A stretch of 57,292 nucleotides of DNA from Pseudomonas laurentiana (GTDB lineage: Bacteria > Pseudomonadota > Gammaproteobacteria > Pseudomonadales > Pseudomonadaceae). The position numbers and the translations under genes were made by a program. Location: assembly GCF_014648275.1 (NCBI RefSeq), contig NZ_BMQU01000024.1, positions 1 to 57,292 on the forward strand, read 5' to 3'. The notes under the pieces are model-generated. The model was not told where the DNA came from, did no database searches, and worked only from the letters and a program-made list of their open reading frames with translations. Shown one piece after another: positions 45,097 through 54,245 of this stretch (position 1 is the stretch's first letter; the number at the start of each line of letters is the position of its first letter).

Positions 45097-46530
45097 ATGA
45101 ATTTTTTGCGCCCTACCTTGCTGACGTTGGCCTGCCTGTTGGCGCTGCCGAGCCATGCTGACGACCTTCCGTCACTCGGCGACGCCAGCTCGGCCATCGT
45201 CTCACCGCAACAGGAACACCAACTGGGCCGCGCCTGGCTCAGCCTGCTGCGAGGCAATGTCGGCCAACTGTCCGACCCTCAGCTCAAGGACTACGTCGAA
45301 ACCAGCGTCTACCGACTAGCCGAAACCAGCCAACTGCAGGACCGGCGCCTGGAGTTCATCCTGATCGACAGCAAGGAACTGAACGCCTTTGCTGCACCCG
45401 GCGGCATTGTCGGGGTCAACGGAGGCTTGTTCCTCAACGCCCAGAACGAAGGCGAATATGCCTCGGTACTTGCCCACGAACTGGCGCACTTGTCGCAGCG
45501 CCACTTTGCCCGTGGTGTTGAAGCCCAACAACGCATGCAACTGCCCATGATGGCCGCACTGCTGGCCGGGATCGTGGTTGCCGCTTCCGGTGCCGGGGAC
45601 GCCGGTATTGCCGCCATCGCCGGTTCCCAGGCCGCAGCGATCCAGGAGCAGCGGCGCTTCTCCCGGCAGAACGAGCAAGAAGCTGACCGTATCGGCATCA
45701 TCAACCTGGAAAAGGCTGGTTACGACCCACGGAACATGCCGAGCATGTTCGAGCGCCTGATGCGCCAGTACCGTTTCGACGCCAAGCCACCCGAGTTCCT
45801 GCTGACTCACCCGGTGACCGAGTCGCGTATTGCCGACACCCGAAACCGTGCCGAACAGGCACCTGCCGGCGGTACCGAGGACAGCCTGCGCTACCAACTG
45901 ATGCGTTCCCGGGTGCAACTGACCTACGAGGGCACCCCAGGCCTTGCCGCCAAGCGCTTTCGCGCCATGCTTGAGGAAAACCCCAAGCTCGATGCCGCAC
46001 GCTATGGCCTGGCCATCGCCCAGACCAAGGGTGGCCAACTGAACGAAGCCCGAGAAAACCTCAAGCCTCTGCTGGCCAAGGCGCCAAACGACATCACCTA
46101 TAACCTGGCGCAAATCGACCTGGACATCACCAACAACCGACTGGCCGATGCAGAACAACGGGTGACGAAAATGCTCACCCTCTACCCTGGCAGCTACCCA
46201 CTGCAGCAGGCACGGGCCGATGTACTGCTCAAGCTGAATCGTCCTGCCGACGCGGAAAAAGCGCTGGATGGCTTGCTGAAGAACCGTCCGGACGACCCGG
46301 ATGTCTGGTATGAAGTGGCTGAAGCTCGGGGCCTGTCAGGCAACACGATTGGCCTGCACCAGGCCCGCGCAGAGTACTTTGCCCTGGTCGGTGACTACGA
46401 CCAGGCTATCCAGCAGCTGGATTACGCCAAACGCCGTGCCGGCAATAACTTCCAGCTGGCATCGCGCCTCGATGCCCGGCAACGGGAAATGCTTGAGCAG
46501 CAACGGATGGTCAAGGAAATGATGCGCTAA
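45097..46530 (+). CDS. bepA: Beta-barrel assembly-enhancing protease BepA-type (M48)
   Basis: A 477-residue periplasmic metallopeptidase. A Sec signal peptide ends at LPSHA (residues 1-21). The M48 zinc motif HELAHLSQRHF lies near residue 127, with the third ligand in RQNEQEADRIGII near 190. The C-terminal half (about 270-470) is built of TPR repeats. BepA degrades or helps to assemble LptD and other outer membrane proteins stalled at the BAM complex. The ribosome site is weak (AGAGC). Confidence 0.9.
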   Translation: MNFLRPTLLTLACLLALPSHADDLPSLGDASSAIVSPQQEHQLGRAWLSLLRGNVGQLSDPQLKDYVETSVYRLAETSQLQDRRLEFILIDSKELNAFAAPGGIVGVNGGLFLNAQNEGEYASVLAHELAHLSQRHFARGVEAQQRMQLPMMAALLAGIVVAASGAGDAGIAAIAGSQAAAIQEQRRFSRQNEQEADRIGIINLEKAGYDPRNMPSMFERLMRQYRFDAKPPEFLLTHPVTESRIADTRNRAEQAPAGGTEDSLRYQLMRSRVQLTYEGTPGLAAKRFRAMLEENPKLDAARYGLAIAQTKGGQLNEARENLKPLLAKAPNDITYNLAQIDLDITNNRLADAEQRVTKMLTLYPGSYPLQQARADVLLKLNRPADAEKALDGLLKNRPDDPDVWYEVAEARGLSGNTIGLHQARAEYFALVGDYDQAIQQLDYAKRRAGNNFQLASRLDARQREMLEQQRMVKEMMR

Positions 46531-46538
46531 CCCGTGCT

Positions 46539-46585
46539 CGCCAGTAACAGGCGCCTACACCAGGTAGGCGCCGAGGTTACTGGCG
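46539..46585. terminator. Long two-part hairpin between bepA and nadA
   Basis: Outer stem CGCCAGTAAC/GTTACTGGCG (46539-46548, 46576-46585) encloses inner stem GGCGCCTAC/GTAGGCGCC (46550-46558, 46564-46572). With 19 paired bases between convergent genes it is a strong structure and a plausible bidirectional terminator, though without T runs. It could instead be a repeat element. Confidence 0.55.
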
Positions 46586-46602
46586 ATCAGCTCAAGCGCG
46601 TA

Positions 46603-47661
46603 TCAGGCGTTGCCGGACAGTTTCATCCGTGCCGCCTGGGTGAAGTCCAGCATGCGCTTGAGCGGGCGAATGGCCTGCGGTATCAACGCGGCATCGACAA
46701 AAACCTCGTTAGTACCCTCACGCAAACACTGCAAGGTACGCTCCAGTGTGTTCATGGCCATCCATGGGCAGTGAGCGCAACTACGGCATGCCGCGCCATT
46801 ACCGGCAGTAGGCGCCTCGATAAAGACCTTGTCCGGGCACAACTGCTGCATCTTGTAGAAGATGCCGCGATCGGTGGCGACGATAAAGGTTTTATTCGGC
46901 ATGGACTGCGCGGCGGCGATCAGTTGGCTGGTGGAGCCAACTGCATCGGCGAGCTCGATCACAGCCTCAGGGGATTCAGGGTGAACCAGAATCGCTGCAT
47001 CGGGGTACAGCGCTTTCATGTCCGCCAGTTGCCGCGACTTGAACTCTTCGTGAACGATGCAGGCACCGTCCCAGAGCAACATGTCGGCGCCGGTTTGCTT
47101 CTGGATGTAACGGCCTAGATGCTTGTCCGGGCCCCAGATGATGGTCTCGCCGTTATCCATGAGGCTTTCGACGATTTCCAGCGCACAACTGGACGTCACC
47201 ACCCAGTCGGCCCGCGCCTTGACCGCAGCCGACGTATTGGCATAAACCACTACGGTACGTTCAGGGTGCTTGTCACAGAAGGCCGAGAACTCATCCACCG
47301 GGCAACCCAGATCAAGCGAACAGGTCGCTTCGAGGGTTGGCATCAGCACACGTTTCTCAGGGTTGAGAATCTTGGCCGTTTCGCCCATGAAGCGAACACC
47401 GGCAACGACGACCGTCTTGGCCGGGTGCTTGGTACCAAAGCGGGCCATTTCCAGCGAGTCAGAGACACAACCGCCCGTTTCTTCGGCGAGCGCCTGGATG
47501 ACCGGGTCACAGTAGTAGTGAGCGACCAGGACCGCATCCTGTGCCTTGAGCTCAGCAGCGATGGCTGCACGGTAATGGGCTTCTTCTTCAGGTGTCAGTG
47601 GCTTGGATTGCTTGGCATCCAAGTGAGCTTGAACCAGAAGGCGTTCGGATATTTGCGTCAT
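46603..47661 (-). CDS. nadA: Quinolinate synthase A
   Basis: The 352-residue Fe-S enzyme condenses iminoaspartate with dihydroxyacetone phosphate to quinolinate in NAD synthesis. The three cluster Cys are in [27 protein letters not shown] and [13 protein letters not shown]. Substrate-binding [15 protein letters not shown] and [14 protein letters not shown] are also present. The ATG at 47661 gives the normal length; a longer frame starts 16 codons upstream. It ends 18 bp from the hairpin that separates it from bepA. Confidence 0.95.
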   Translation of the reverse strand: MTQISERLLVQAHLDAKQSKPLTPEEEAHYRAAIAAELKAQDAVLVAHYYCDPVIQALAEETGGCVSDSLEMARFGTKHPAKTVVVAGVRFMGETAKILNPEKRVLMPTLEATCSLDLGCPVDEFSAFCDKHPERTVVVYANTSAAVKARADWVVTSSCALEIVESLMDNGETIIWGPDKHLGRYIQKQTGADMLLWDGACIVHEEFKSRQLADMKALYPDAAILVHPESPEAVIELADAVGSTSQLIAAAQSMPNKTFIVATDRGIFYKMQQLCPDKVFIEAPTAGNGAACRSCAHCPWMAMNTLERTLQCLREGTNEVFVDAALIPQAIRPLKRMLDFTQAARMKLSGNA

Positions 47662-47861
47662 GTTCGGCAAGACCTGCAGGCGCTGATACGCGTAAGTCGA
47701 GTGTATCACCGAGCCCTGGCAAATCGGCTAAGGTTCCGTCAGCAAGTGCCCGAACGGCAGTTGCGGCAGGACCGGAGAGCCTCTGCGGCCTCGGCTTTAT
47801 AGGATGCCGAAGGCTACAGATAATCGGATGAATTCTAAAGGTTTTTTTGGCCGCTAAAGGC

Positions 47862-47900
47862 CAAGGGCAGGCAGCCATAGCGTTGGCTACCCGCCCCTTG
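47862..47900 (-). terminator. Hairpin after the YdgA-type gene
   Basis: CAAGGGCAGGCAGCCA (47862-47877) pairs imperfectly with TGGCTACCCGCCCCTTG (47884-47900). It starts eight bases after the stop of the minus-strand gene. A second short stem (GGCC-GCTAAA-GGCC, 47849-47862) follows. The T run at 47842-47848 is on the plus strand, so termination of the minus strand is unproven. Confidence 0.4.
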
Positions 47901-47907
47901 CATCACA

Positions 47908-49407
47908 TCAACCGCCGATTTGCCCCATCGCACCGAGGTTGGCCATGACCAGCCCGGCGAACTCTTCGAGGGTCATTTTCTGCCCATTGAACTCCACCTG
48001 GCCATCGACATAGTTCAGGTTGGCAACAACATCACTGCCCTGGAGCTTGGCCAACTGCGTCTGCAGCGCCATCTGCCCGACCATTTCACTGGTCATCGAC
48101 GCCTGCTGGGCAATCGCCTGGGTGTCGGTTTCACCCTGGAAAGCTGCCTGCAGAACAGCCAGATCAGCAATCATGGGCTTGGACACAGTCAGATTGCTCT
48201 TGAGCTGGGAGACCAATTGGCGACCCAACTGATCTGGTGGCAGTTCCAACGAGGTCGGCTTGTTCAACTCAACCGCCAGGCTGAAACGGCTCTCACCGTT
48301 AGCGGTCTTGAACGACAGGTCTTCCAACGCAACCTGTGGCTTGGCCGCGAGCATCTTCAGAACATCCTCGCGTACCTTCGCTTCTTCTTCAGGGCTCATC
48401 GCCAACTGAGGCATGGACTGCCCCTCGGCAGCGGCCTGCTGAATCTCAGGCAGATGGCTTTCATACCAGCTCATCAGCGACTGCAGCGCAGGAATGTCCA
48501 GGCTCTTCACACTCATGACCATCTGAGCACTGCCGACCGACTTGCCTTCGTAGCTGATGTCACCCACCTTGTAGGTCAGTCGGCCGGACATTTTGTCGCC
48601 TTCAGCGCGGTAATCGTTGCGCTGCTCAAGTGCCTTGAGCAACAACGTCGACTGCTGATCGCCGAACACGAACTGACTGCTGGCCAGCCCGAAGTCAACC
48701 TGGCCGACATAGAAGCCATAGGTGGTCTTGGTCAGGTCGCCCGTAATGTTCATGCCATTGAGGTCGATCTTGACCGGTGCAGTGTCGGGCGACACCAGCG
48801 TCATGGCGAGGCTGCCCATGGTGCCATTGACCTTGACCTTCTCGGCATCGGCACTGCTGTCGACATCCAGGTTAAAGCCAGAGAATTTCACCACCGAGCC
48901 GTCGTCACCGGTAACGTCCAGTGGCAACAGCTTCATGCTGCCCTGAACCGAACGGTCATAACCCAGGCTGACCTGGCCCTGCAGCGGCGCGACATCCTTG
49001 GCCGCAGCAAACCATTTGGCCGTACCTTCAGTTTTCTCCAGCGCATAGTTGCTGGTTGCCATGACCGGCATCAGTTTGAAGGCTTTCAAACGCGACCATG
49101 GCAGCGGACCGTGCTCGATGCGATCAACGAAATTCAACTCAAGGCTCACCGACTCGTCGCCGGCATCCAGGTTTGCAACCTTCACACGGTAACGGGCGGT
49201 ACTGGTGTAAAAGTGCTGCTCCAACGAAACCAACTCGATGCTGGCACTGGCGCCAGTGCCAAGCAATGCCTTCTGGGCCTGCTCGTTACTTTGCGCAATA
49301 GAGGCCTTCAAGGCGTCAGGCAACTGCTTGCCGGTGTACCAGGTACCTGCGCTAGTCAAGGCCGCGAGTACCGCAAGACCGGAAAGTACGCCTACTGATT
49401 TCTTCAT
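47908..49407 (-). CDS. YdgA family protein (DUF945)
   Basis: A 499-residue protein with an N-terminal hydrophobic segment (VGVLSGLAVLAALTSAGTWY), probably an uncleaved signal anchor. The long beta-rich periplasmic part has family features YTSTARYRVKVANLDAGDES near 80 and NYVDGQVEFNGQKMTLEEF near the C-terminus. YdgA/DUF945 proteins of enterobacteria are of unknown function; they share features with AsmA-like and lipid-transfer proteins. The chosen ATG begins the anchor; an upstream extension of 24 codons is doubtful. Confidence 0.85.
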   Translation of the reverse strand: MKKSVGVLSGLAVLAALTSAGTWYTGKQLPDALKASIAQSNEQAQKALLGTGASASIELVSLEQHFYTSTARYRVKVANLDAGDESVSLELNFVDRIEHGPLPWSRLKAFKLMPVMATSNYALEKTEGTAKWFAAAKDVAPLQGQVSLGYDRSVQGSMKLLPLDVTGDDGSVVKFSGFNLDVDSSADAEKVKVNGTMGSLAMTLVSPDTAPVKIDLNGMNITGDLTKTTYGFYVGQVDFGLASSQFVFGDQQSTLLLKALEQRNDYRAEGDKMSGRLTYKVGDISYEGKSVGSAQMVMSVKSLDIPALQSLMSWYESHLPEIQQAAAEGQSMPQLAMSPEEEAKVREDVLKMLAAKPQVALEDLSFKTANGESRFSLAVELNKPTSLELPPDQLGRQLVSQLKSNLTVSKPMIADLAVLQAAFQGETDTQAIAQQASMTSEMVGQMALQTQLAKLQGSDVVANLNYVDGQVEFNGQKMTLEEFAGLVMANLGAMGQIGG

Positions 49408-49559
49408 GAACTGACCCGAACGATATCCATAATTGGGGAGGTATGACTGTTCAGCCAAACCCGCGTGTCGCAATGACACGCGTTGACCGAAGGTGCGAAG
49501 AATATCACTTCGCTCGCCCTTTCCCCCAGTACTTCACCCGGCGCATGAAGCGCTTCACA

Positions 49560-50357
49560 CTATTCGGGGTTCGTACTGTTCAAGACGCCCTTGCGGCCAT
49601 CCGGGCTTTCCACAAGCCACTGCTCAAGTAAACCGCTCAGGTTCATGCCGTTGCCCTCGGCCTGATGAGTGATGTAGTTGAAACCACTGTCAATCCATCC
49701 CTGCAGCTGGCTCACATAGGTATCGGGGTACTGCGCCTGCTCAATAGCCGGTAGTCCCTCATAATGCTCAAGGACGTCCATGAAAAACCCGGTAAGTTTG
49801 CCGGTGCTGTTGTACTCAACATCCGATTTTGCCAGCACCATCCGGCGCCAAGCTTCCTCCTGCTCATGAGCCTCATAAAATGCGGCAAGCCGCTCATTGA
49901 CCGTGAAAGCACCACTGTCGTCATAGGTAATCAAAGCCAACTGATCTCGTGACATGCCCGCAAAAGGATTGGTGCCGGTACGGGAACCATATATCCGCCC
50001 ATTGACGAAGTCAGTCGCATCTTTGGCCCGCGTCAGTAACTCCGGGTCGTCACTGCCTGGCAGCTCCGCGTCATGCTTCGCCTTGTTAAAGAGATAACTG
50101 TCACCCAAAATTTCATTCAACCGCGTTTTCGCGACCTCGCCTAGCGCCTTGCGATCAAGTTCGGCATCACGCGCCTCGGCACGAGCAGCCGCCTCGCTGA
50201 GCTGCCGAGCCAGAGTAGACACCGTACTTGCATCACTCGCTGCTGGGATGACCGCAGCCGAGCAGGTTATGTCGTCGGTGCTAATAGGCAGGCTTGGACT
50301 GGCCCGGGCAAGCACACTTGTACCGAAAAAGGATGTATACCCTGTAACGCCGACCAT
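49560..50357 (-). CDS. Paralogue 1 of a tandem gene pair of unknown function, 265 aa
   Basis: No known domain is recognised. The N-terminus (MVGVTGYTSFFGTSVLARAS) is Ser/Thr-rich with no signal peptide. The centre is helical and charged (STVSTLARQLSEAAARAEAR near residue 50), followed by conserved NPFAGMSRDQLALITYDDSG near 130-150 and GLPAIEQAQYPDTYVSQLQG near 200-220. It is closely similar to the gene at 51018-51848 over almost the whole length, by eye about three quarters identical; only the C-terminal tails differ. GGGAGG lies seven bases before the chosen ATG; the frame extends 12 codons upstream. Confidence 0.8.
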   Translation of the reverse strand: MVGVTGYTSFFGTSVLARASPSLPISTDDITCSAAVIPAASDASTVSTLARQLSEAAARAEARDAELDRKALGEVAKTRLNEILGDSYLFNKAKHDAELPGSDDPELLTRAKDATDFVNGRIYGSRTGTNPFAGMSRDQLALITYDDSGAFTVNERLAAFYEAHEQEEAWRRMVLAKSDVEYNSTGKLTGFFMDVLEHYEGLPAIEQAQYPDTYVSQLQGWIDSGFNYITHQAEGNGMNLSGLLEQWLVESPDGRKGVLNSTNPE

Positions 50358-50433
50358 GACGGTCCTCCCTTGACTGACAAATAGGTCTTGCAAGAAAAAT
50401 GGCCCGCTAATACAGCACCGGCCATGGAGATGA

Positions 50434-50883
50434 CTACTTCATTGCAAACTCTACCGACCACTCATGACTTGTGAAATTGGTAGAGGTGATAGTCGCAGTA
50501 CACGTGGCGCCACCACTGGGGGTGGACGTTTTATTCCAGGACGGCACCTTGATACCGCTTGAGTTGTACGTATTTACATACGTCGTGGTAAACGCACAGG
50601 TCTTACCGCCAATTTTGTAGCGGACAGCAGCGAAATTTGTATCAGGAGAAATATTGCTTTGAACCGTATAACTGCTAGCCCCTCCGGCAGGCACTATAGC
50701 GATCGGTTTTGGTGATGCATTTACATTGGTACTGGCTTCATTTGAAGTCTCGATAGTGTATGAGGCATTAGCAGTCGCGTTATTTTTAAAGGTCACCATG
50801 ACCTTAGGCCCAGCATGCGCCGAACCTGCGGCGAACAGTGCAACAACAGAACACAGGACAAGCAGTGTTTTATGTATAGTCAT
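50434..50883 (-). CDS. Small secreted protein of unknown function, 149 aa
   Basis: A clear Sec signal peptide (MTIHKTLLVLCSVVALFAAG, cleavage after SAHA, about residue 24) precedes a mature protein of about 125 residues rich in Thr, Ser, Asn and Ala, with only two Cys (KTCAFTT and ATCTAT) that could form a disulfide. Alternating hydrophobic and polar residues suggest a beta-sandwich. AT-rich composition and codon choice differ from the surrounding genes, hinting at transfer. It sits between the two paralogues (76 and 134 bp away), on the same strand. Not assigned to a family. Confidence 0.8.
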   Translation of the reverse strand: MTIHKTLLVLCSVVALFAAGSAHAGPKVMVTFKNNATANASYTIETSNEASTNVNASPKPIAIVPAGGASSYTVQSNISPDTNFAAVRYKIGGKTCAFTTTYVNTYNSSGIKVPSWNKTSTPSGGATCTATITSTNFTSHEWSVEFAMK

Positions 50884-51017
50884 AACTTACGTCTTCCATG
50901 GGATTGAACAGGCATAATTAAATTGCAGCAACACCCCTTGGATGCACTCCAAATAGCAATGCAGGGCTTACGGTTTTTCGATAAACCTGACTGACGGCGC
51001 CTGATTGCGCTGTGCAC

Positions 51018-51848
51018 TCAACTGCGTTTGCTCGCAGCCTCATCACCCGCTCTAGCGGACAGGTAATCCGTTGCATCATTTTGTTGTGAGGACGCGGAAG
51101 TCATCCATTCGTCGAGCAACCCGACCAAGGTCGTGCCCTTGCCCTCCGCCTGGTGAGTGATGTAGTTGAAACCGCTGTCAATCCATCCCTGCAGCTGGCT
51201 CACATAATTGCCAGGGTATTGTGCCTGCTCGATAGCCGGCAGCCCTTCATAGTGCTCAAGTACCTCCGTGAAAAAATCGGTGAGCTTGCCGGTACTGTTA
51301 TATTCAGCGTCACCTTTTGCCAGCACCATCCGGCGCCATTCGTACTCCTGCTCCTGGGTTTCGTACAGTGCTGCGCGTCGCTCATTGACCGTGAAAGCAC
51401 CGCTATCGTCATAGGCAATCAGAGCCAGTTGATCTCGTGACATGCCCTCGAAAGGATTCTTGCCAACGATGTTGGAGCCTGGGTAACGACTGTTGACGAA
51501 ATCGGTTGCCTGCCTGGCCCGTTCCAGCAGTTCTGGGTCATCACTGTTCGGCAGTTCCGCATCGTGCCGAGCCTTGTTGAGTGTGTAGCTCACACCCGAT
51601 ATTTGATTCAACAGTACTTTCGCCGCCTCACCCAGTGCCTTGTAATCAAGCCCAGCATCGCGCGCCTCGGCACGAACAGCCGCCTCGCTGAGCTGCCGAG
51701 CCAGAGTAGACACCGTACTTGCATCACTGGCGGCCGGGATGACCGCAACGGAACGGGTTGTGTCGTCGGTGCCAACGGGCTGGCTCGGGCTCGCCCGGTT
51801 CAGCACACTGGTACTGGAAAAAGATGTATACCCTGTAACGCCAACCAT
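51018..51848 (-). CDS. Paralogue 2 of the tandem gene pair, 276 aa
   Basis: Same family as the gene at 49560-50357: start MVGVTGYTSFSSTSVLNRAS, ASDASTVSTLARQLSEAA near residue 45, NPFEGMSRDQLALIAYDDSG near 130-150, then TGKLTDFFTEVLEHYEGLPA and GWIDSGFNYITHQAEGKG. The last 40 residues diverge completely from paralogue 1 and are Ser/Ala/Asp-rich. GGAGG precedes the ATG; an 18-codon extension upstream is unsupported. No signal peptide and no known domain. Together with the small secreted protein it forms a three-gene block divergent from the export operon. Confidence 0.8.
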   Translation of the reverse strand: MVGVTGYTSFSSTSVLNRASPSQPVGTDDTTRSVAVIPAASDASTVSTLARQLSEAAVRAEARDAGLDYKALGEAAKVLLNQISGVSYTLNKARHDAELPNSDDPELLERARQATDFVNSRYPGSNIVGKNPFEGMSRDQLALIAYDDSGAFTVNERRAALYETQEQEYEWRRMVLAKGDAEYNSTGKLTDFFTEVLEHYEGLPAIEQAQYPGNYVSQLQGWIDSGFNYITHQAEGKGTTLVGLLDEWMTSASSQQNDATDYLSARAGDEAASKRS

Positions 51849-52294
51849 GGCGGCCCTCCATGCGTATTTATTTAACGCGAAGCGATCCATCGACACAGAC
51901 ATGCCATCGGTTTATCACACGTGCACACGCACAATAAGCCTTGAAATAAACCAACCACATTCAAACGCTGCTTTATGGCGCCATTCACAGCCGTGAAGAA
52001 CCTTGTCGCACCTGCTATTTTCGGTGTAACCGACGGCAATTCTTAGTCGGCACGACAAATAACGTCAACCCTTTTTCACGAACAACACCCGTCCATACCC
52101 AAAGCAAATTTTCGAACATCAGAATATTCATACAAACAACAAGGTGCACAATAAACACCGAACACCCAGCAAAATCGAGACACCACATATAAGCAGTTAA
52201 AACCGTGCTAACTTTTGAACAACTCCAATCACCACCCTTCAACACTTCGTTTATTGCCTGCCCCCTAAGAGCCATAGAAAAATAGGCTCACTCG
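51849..52294. other. AT-rich, G-poor intergenic region between paralogue 2 and the export operon
   Basis: This spacer of 446 bp is notably low in G on the plus strand, mostly A and C from about 52081 to 52290 (for example four G in 52081-52140). It must hold promoters for the divergent transcripts. An 86-codon minus-strand frame (52015-52275) exists but has no ribosome site and odd composition, so it is not called. No palindrome or tRNA was found. Confidence 0.55.
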
Positions 52295-53044
52295 ATGGAG
52301 CTGGCCGTGCCAAACACAGGAAACAACCACACAACCGCCTTGCCTGGGGATAACCTTCTACAACTGGAAGGTATCAGCCACACCTACCCCACAACGGTGG
52401 GGAGCCGATCCACGCTTCACAACGTGTCGCTGTCCGTCATGCGAGGACAAAGCTGCGCAATTGTCGGCGCTTCCGGTTCAGGGAAAAGCACACTGCTCAA
52501 TATCATTGGCCTGCTTGACCAACCAACGTCCGGTCGCCTTTTACTCGACGGCCAGGACATGACCCGCGCCACGGCGCACATCCGTGCCCAAACACGCAAC
52601 CAGCGCATCGGGTTTGTGTTCCAGAGCTTCAACCTGCTCCCGCGCCTCAGCGCACTGGAAAACGTGGCACTGCCCCTGCTCTATCGGGGGTATGGGCACA
52701 CAGAGGCACAGCGTCTCGCCTTACAGGAAGTCACGCGTGTCGGCCTGGTCAATCGCGCCCATCATCGCCCGGCCGAACTGTCCGGCGGACAACGCCAGCG
52801 TATAGCGATCGCTCGGGCCTTGGTCGGCCACCCCGATCTGATTCTGGCCGACGAACCCACTGGCAACCTCGACAGCAACACCGCCGGGGAAGTGCTCGCG
52901 CTGTTACAGGCCTTGAATCGAGAACAGGGCGTCACCCTCGTGATCGTCACCCACGACGAATCACTGGCCCAGACACTGCAGCGCTGCCTACTGGTCAAAG
53001 ACGGGCATCTGCTTGAACGGTATCCGAACCCAGTACATGCCTGA
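52295..53044 (+). CDS. ABC transporter ATP-binding protein, MacB/LolD-type
   Basis: A 249-residue ATPase, separate from its permease. Walker A is VGASGSGKSTLLNIIGLLD (about residues 57-75), the Q loop FVFQSFNLLPRLS, the signature LSGGQRQRIAIARAL (about 155) and Walker B LILADEPTGNLDSN (about 175), followed by the switch His in VTHDESLA. It belongs to the MacB/LolD/FtsE class that drives mechanotransmission rather than substrate passage through the membrane. It is the first gene of a four-gene export operon and overlaps the permease gene by eight bases. Confidence 0.92.
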   Translation: MELAVPNTGNNHTTALPGDNLLQLEGISHTYPTTVGSRSTLHNVSLSVMRGQSCAIVGASGSGKSTLLNIIGLLDQPTSGRLLLDGQDMTRATAHIRAQTRNQRIGFVFQSFNLLPRLSALENVALPLLYRGYGHTEAQRLALQEVTRVGLVNRAHHRPAELSGGQRQRIAIARALVGHPDLILADEPTGNLDSNTAGEVLALLQALNREQGVTLVIVTHDESLAQTLQRCLLVKDGHLLERYPNPVHA

Positions 53045-54245
53045 CGCACAGCCACACCGCTACGGGCCATCACTGCGCCAAACACTGAGCGACCCCCTGA
53101 GCAGCCTGCGCCTGCTTGGGCGTCGCGCACTGCTGGCCCTGCTAGGGATCGCGGCAGGTTGCGCCGCCGTCGTCGCGCTGCTGAACATAGGCCACAACGC
53201 GGCCCACGAAGCCATCCGCACATTCAAGGGCCTGGGTAGCGAGGTAATGGTAGGCAGCTTCACCGCCACACCTGGTACGGTCACGCGTCCTGCACCTGCC
53301 ACATTGGACACCCAGCACGTAAAACAAGCCGTCCCGGGCCTTCGTGAAATCGCGCCAGCCATCCTCTACTCGGCGACTGTCCGCGCAGCCGGCCAAGCCT
53401 ATCCCTTGAGCGTCATCGGAACCTCCCACGAACTGGAAGGTGTATTAGGCCTCCGGCTCCGTCACGGCAGATTCCTCTCCCCTTACGATCAGCAGAGCAC
53501 CTACGCGGTCCTGGGCGCACAGGCAGCCAGAGCCCTGAACGTAGGCAGCGTGAGCAATCAGGGTCCCGTAGCGATTGAGGGCTACCTGTTTGAGATCATC
53601 GGCATCCTGGCCGACCATGGGCACAACCCACTGATCCCCATTCCCGTGGACGAGGCGATCCTACTGCCTATCGAGGGGATGAGACGGATCACTCCAACGC
53701 CCGAGATCACCAGCATCATCGCCAGGGGGCGGCAGAGTGAGCGCCTGGCTGAAGATGCCGAGACGCTGCGTGATTACCTGGCGCCCAAGGCGCCAGGCCA
53801 CACCGTACAAGTGCAAATTCCCCAGCAGTTGCTGGACGGGCTGGAGCGCCAAGCCCGGACGTTTTCCTACCTGCTCCTCGGGCTGGCCAGCATTTCACTA
53901 CTAGTCGGTGGTGTGGGCATCATGAACGTGATGGTCATGAACGTGTCCGAACGGCGGCAAGAGATCGGCATACGCATGGCAATCGGCGCCCGACCACGCG
54001 ATATCGCCAGCCTCTTCCTACTGGAGGCCATGGCATTGGCCGTGGTCGGCGCGTTGGCTGGCGCCCTGCTCGGCGTGGCCGCAGCCTGGATGTTTGTGAG
54101 GCTATCGGGGTGGTCGTTTTCGCTCTCAATGACCTCGCTGCCGCTGGGCATCGCCAGCTCGCTATTGAGCACACTGTTCTTCGGCCTCCATCCAGCACGG
54201 AGTGCGGCCAACCTGCAACCGGTGACGGCGCTGCGTGATGACTGA
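53037..54245 (+). CDS. MacB-type ABC transporter permease
   Basis: A 402-residue permease. A first membrane helix (RALLALLGIAAGCAAVVALL, about residues 30-49) is followed by a periplasmic MacB core domain, then the FtsX domain with three helices (from LLLGLASISLLVGGVGIMNV near 285 to the C-terminus). VSERRQEIGIRMAIGARPRD is the MacB-family coupling motif. In MacB these parts are fused to the ATPase; here they are separate. Start ATG 53037 overlaps the ATPase gene by eight bases. A TTG-initiated longer frame is not supported. Confidence 0.9.
   Translation: MPDAQPHRYGPSLRQTLSDPLSSLRLLGRRALLALLGIAAGCAAVVALLNIGHNAAHEAIRTFKGLGSEVMVGSFTATPGTVTRPAPATLDTQHVKQAVPGLREIAPAILYSATVRAAGQAYPLSVIGTSHELEGVLGLRLRHGRFLSPYDQQSTYAVLGAQAARALNVGSVSNQGPVAIEGYLFEIIGILADHGHNPLIPIPVDEAILLPIEGMRRITPTPEITSIIARGRQSERLAEDAETLRDYLAPKAPGHTVQVQIPQQLLDGLERQARTFSYLLLGLASISLLVGGVGIMNVMVMNVSERRQEIGIRMAIGARPRDIASLFLLEAMALAVVGALAGALLGVAAAWMFVRLSGWSFSLSMTSLPLGIASSLLSTLFFGLHPARSAANLQPVTALRDD

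Noticed and set aside
47588-47878. 96-codon minus-strand frame upstream of nadA
   Set aside because: Overlaps the start of nadA in another frame, has no ribosome site and a Pro/Arg/Ala-rich non-coding-type translation.
52015-52275. 86-codon minus-strand frame in the spacer before the export operon, with a hydrophobic stretch
   Set aside because: No ribosome site, unusual Cys/Trp/Val-rich composition, and it follows simply from the G-poor plus strand, which makes stop codons rare in that frame.
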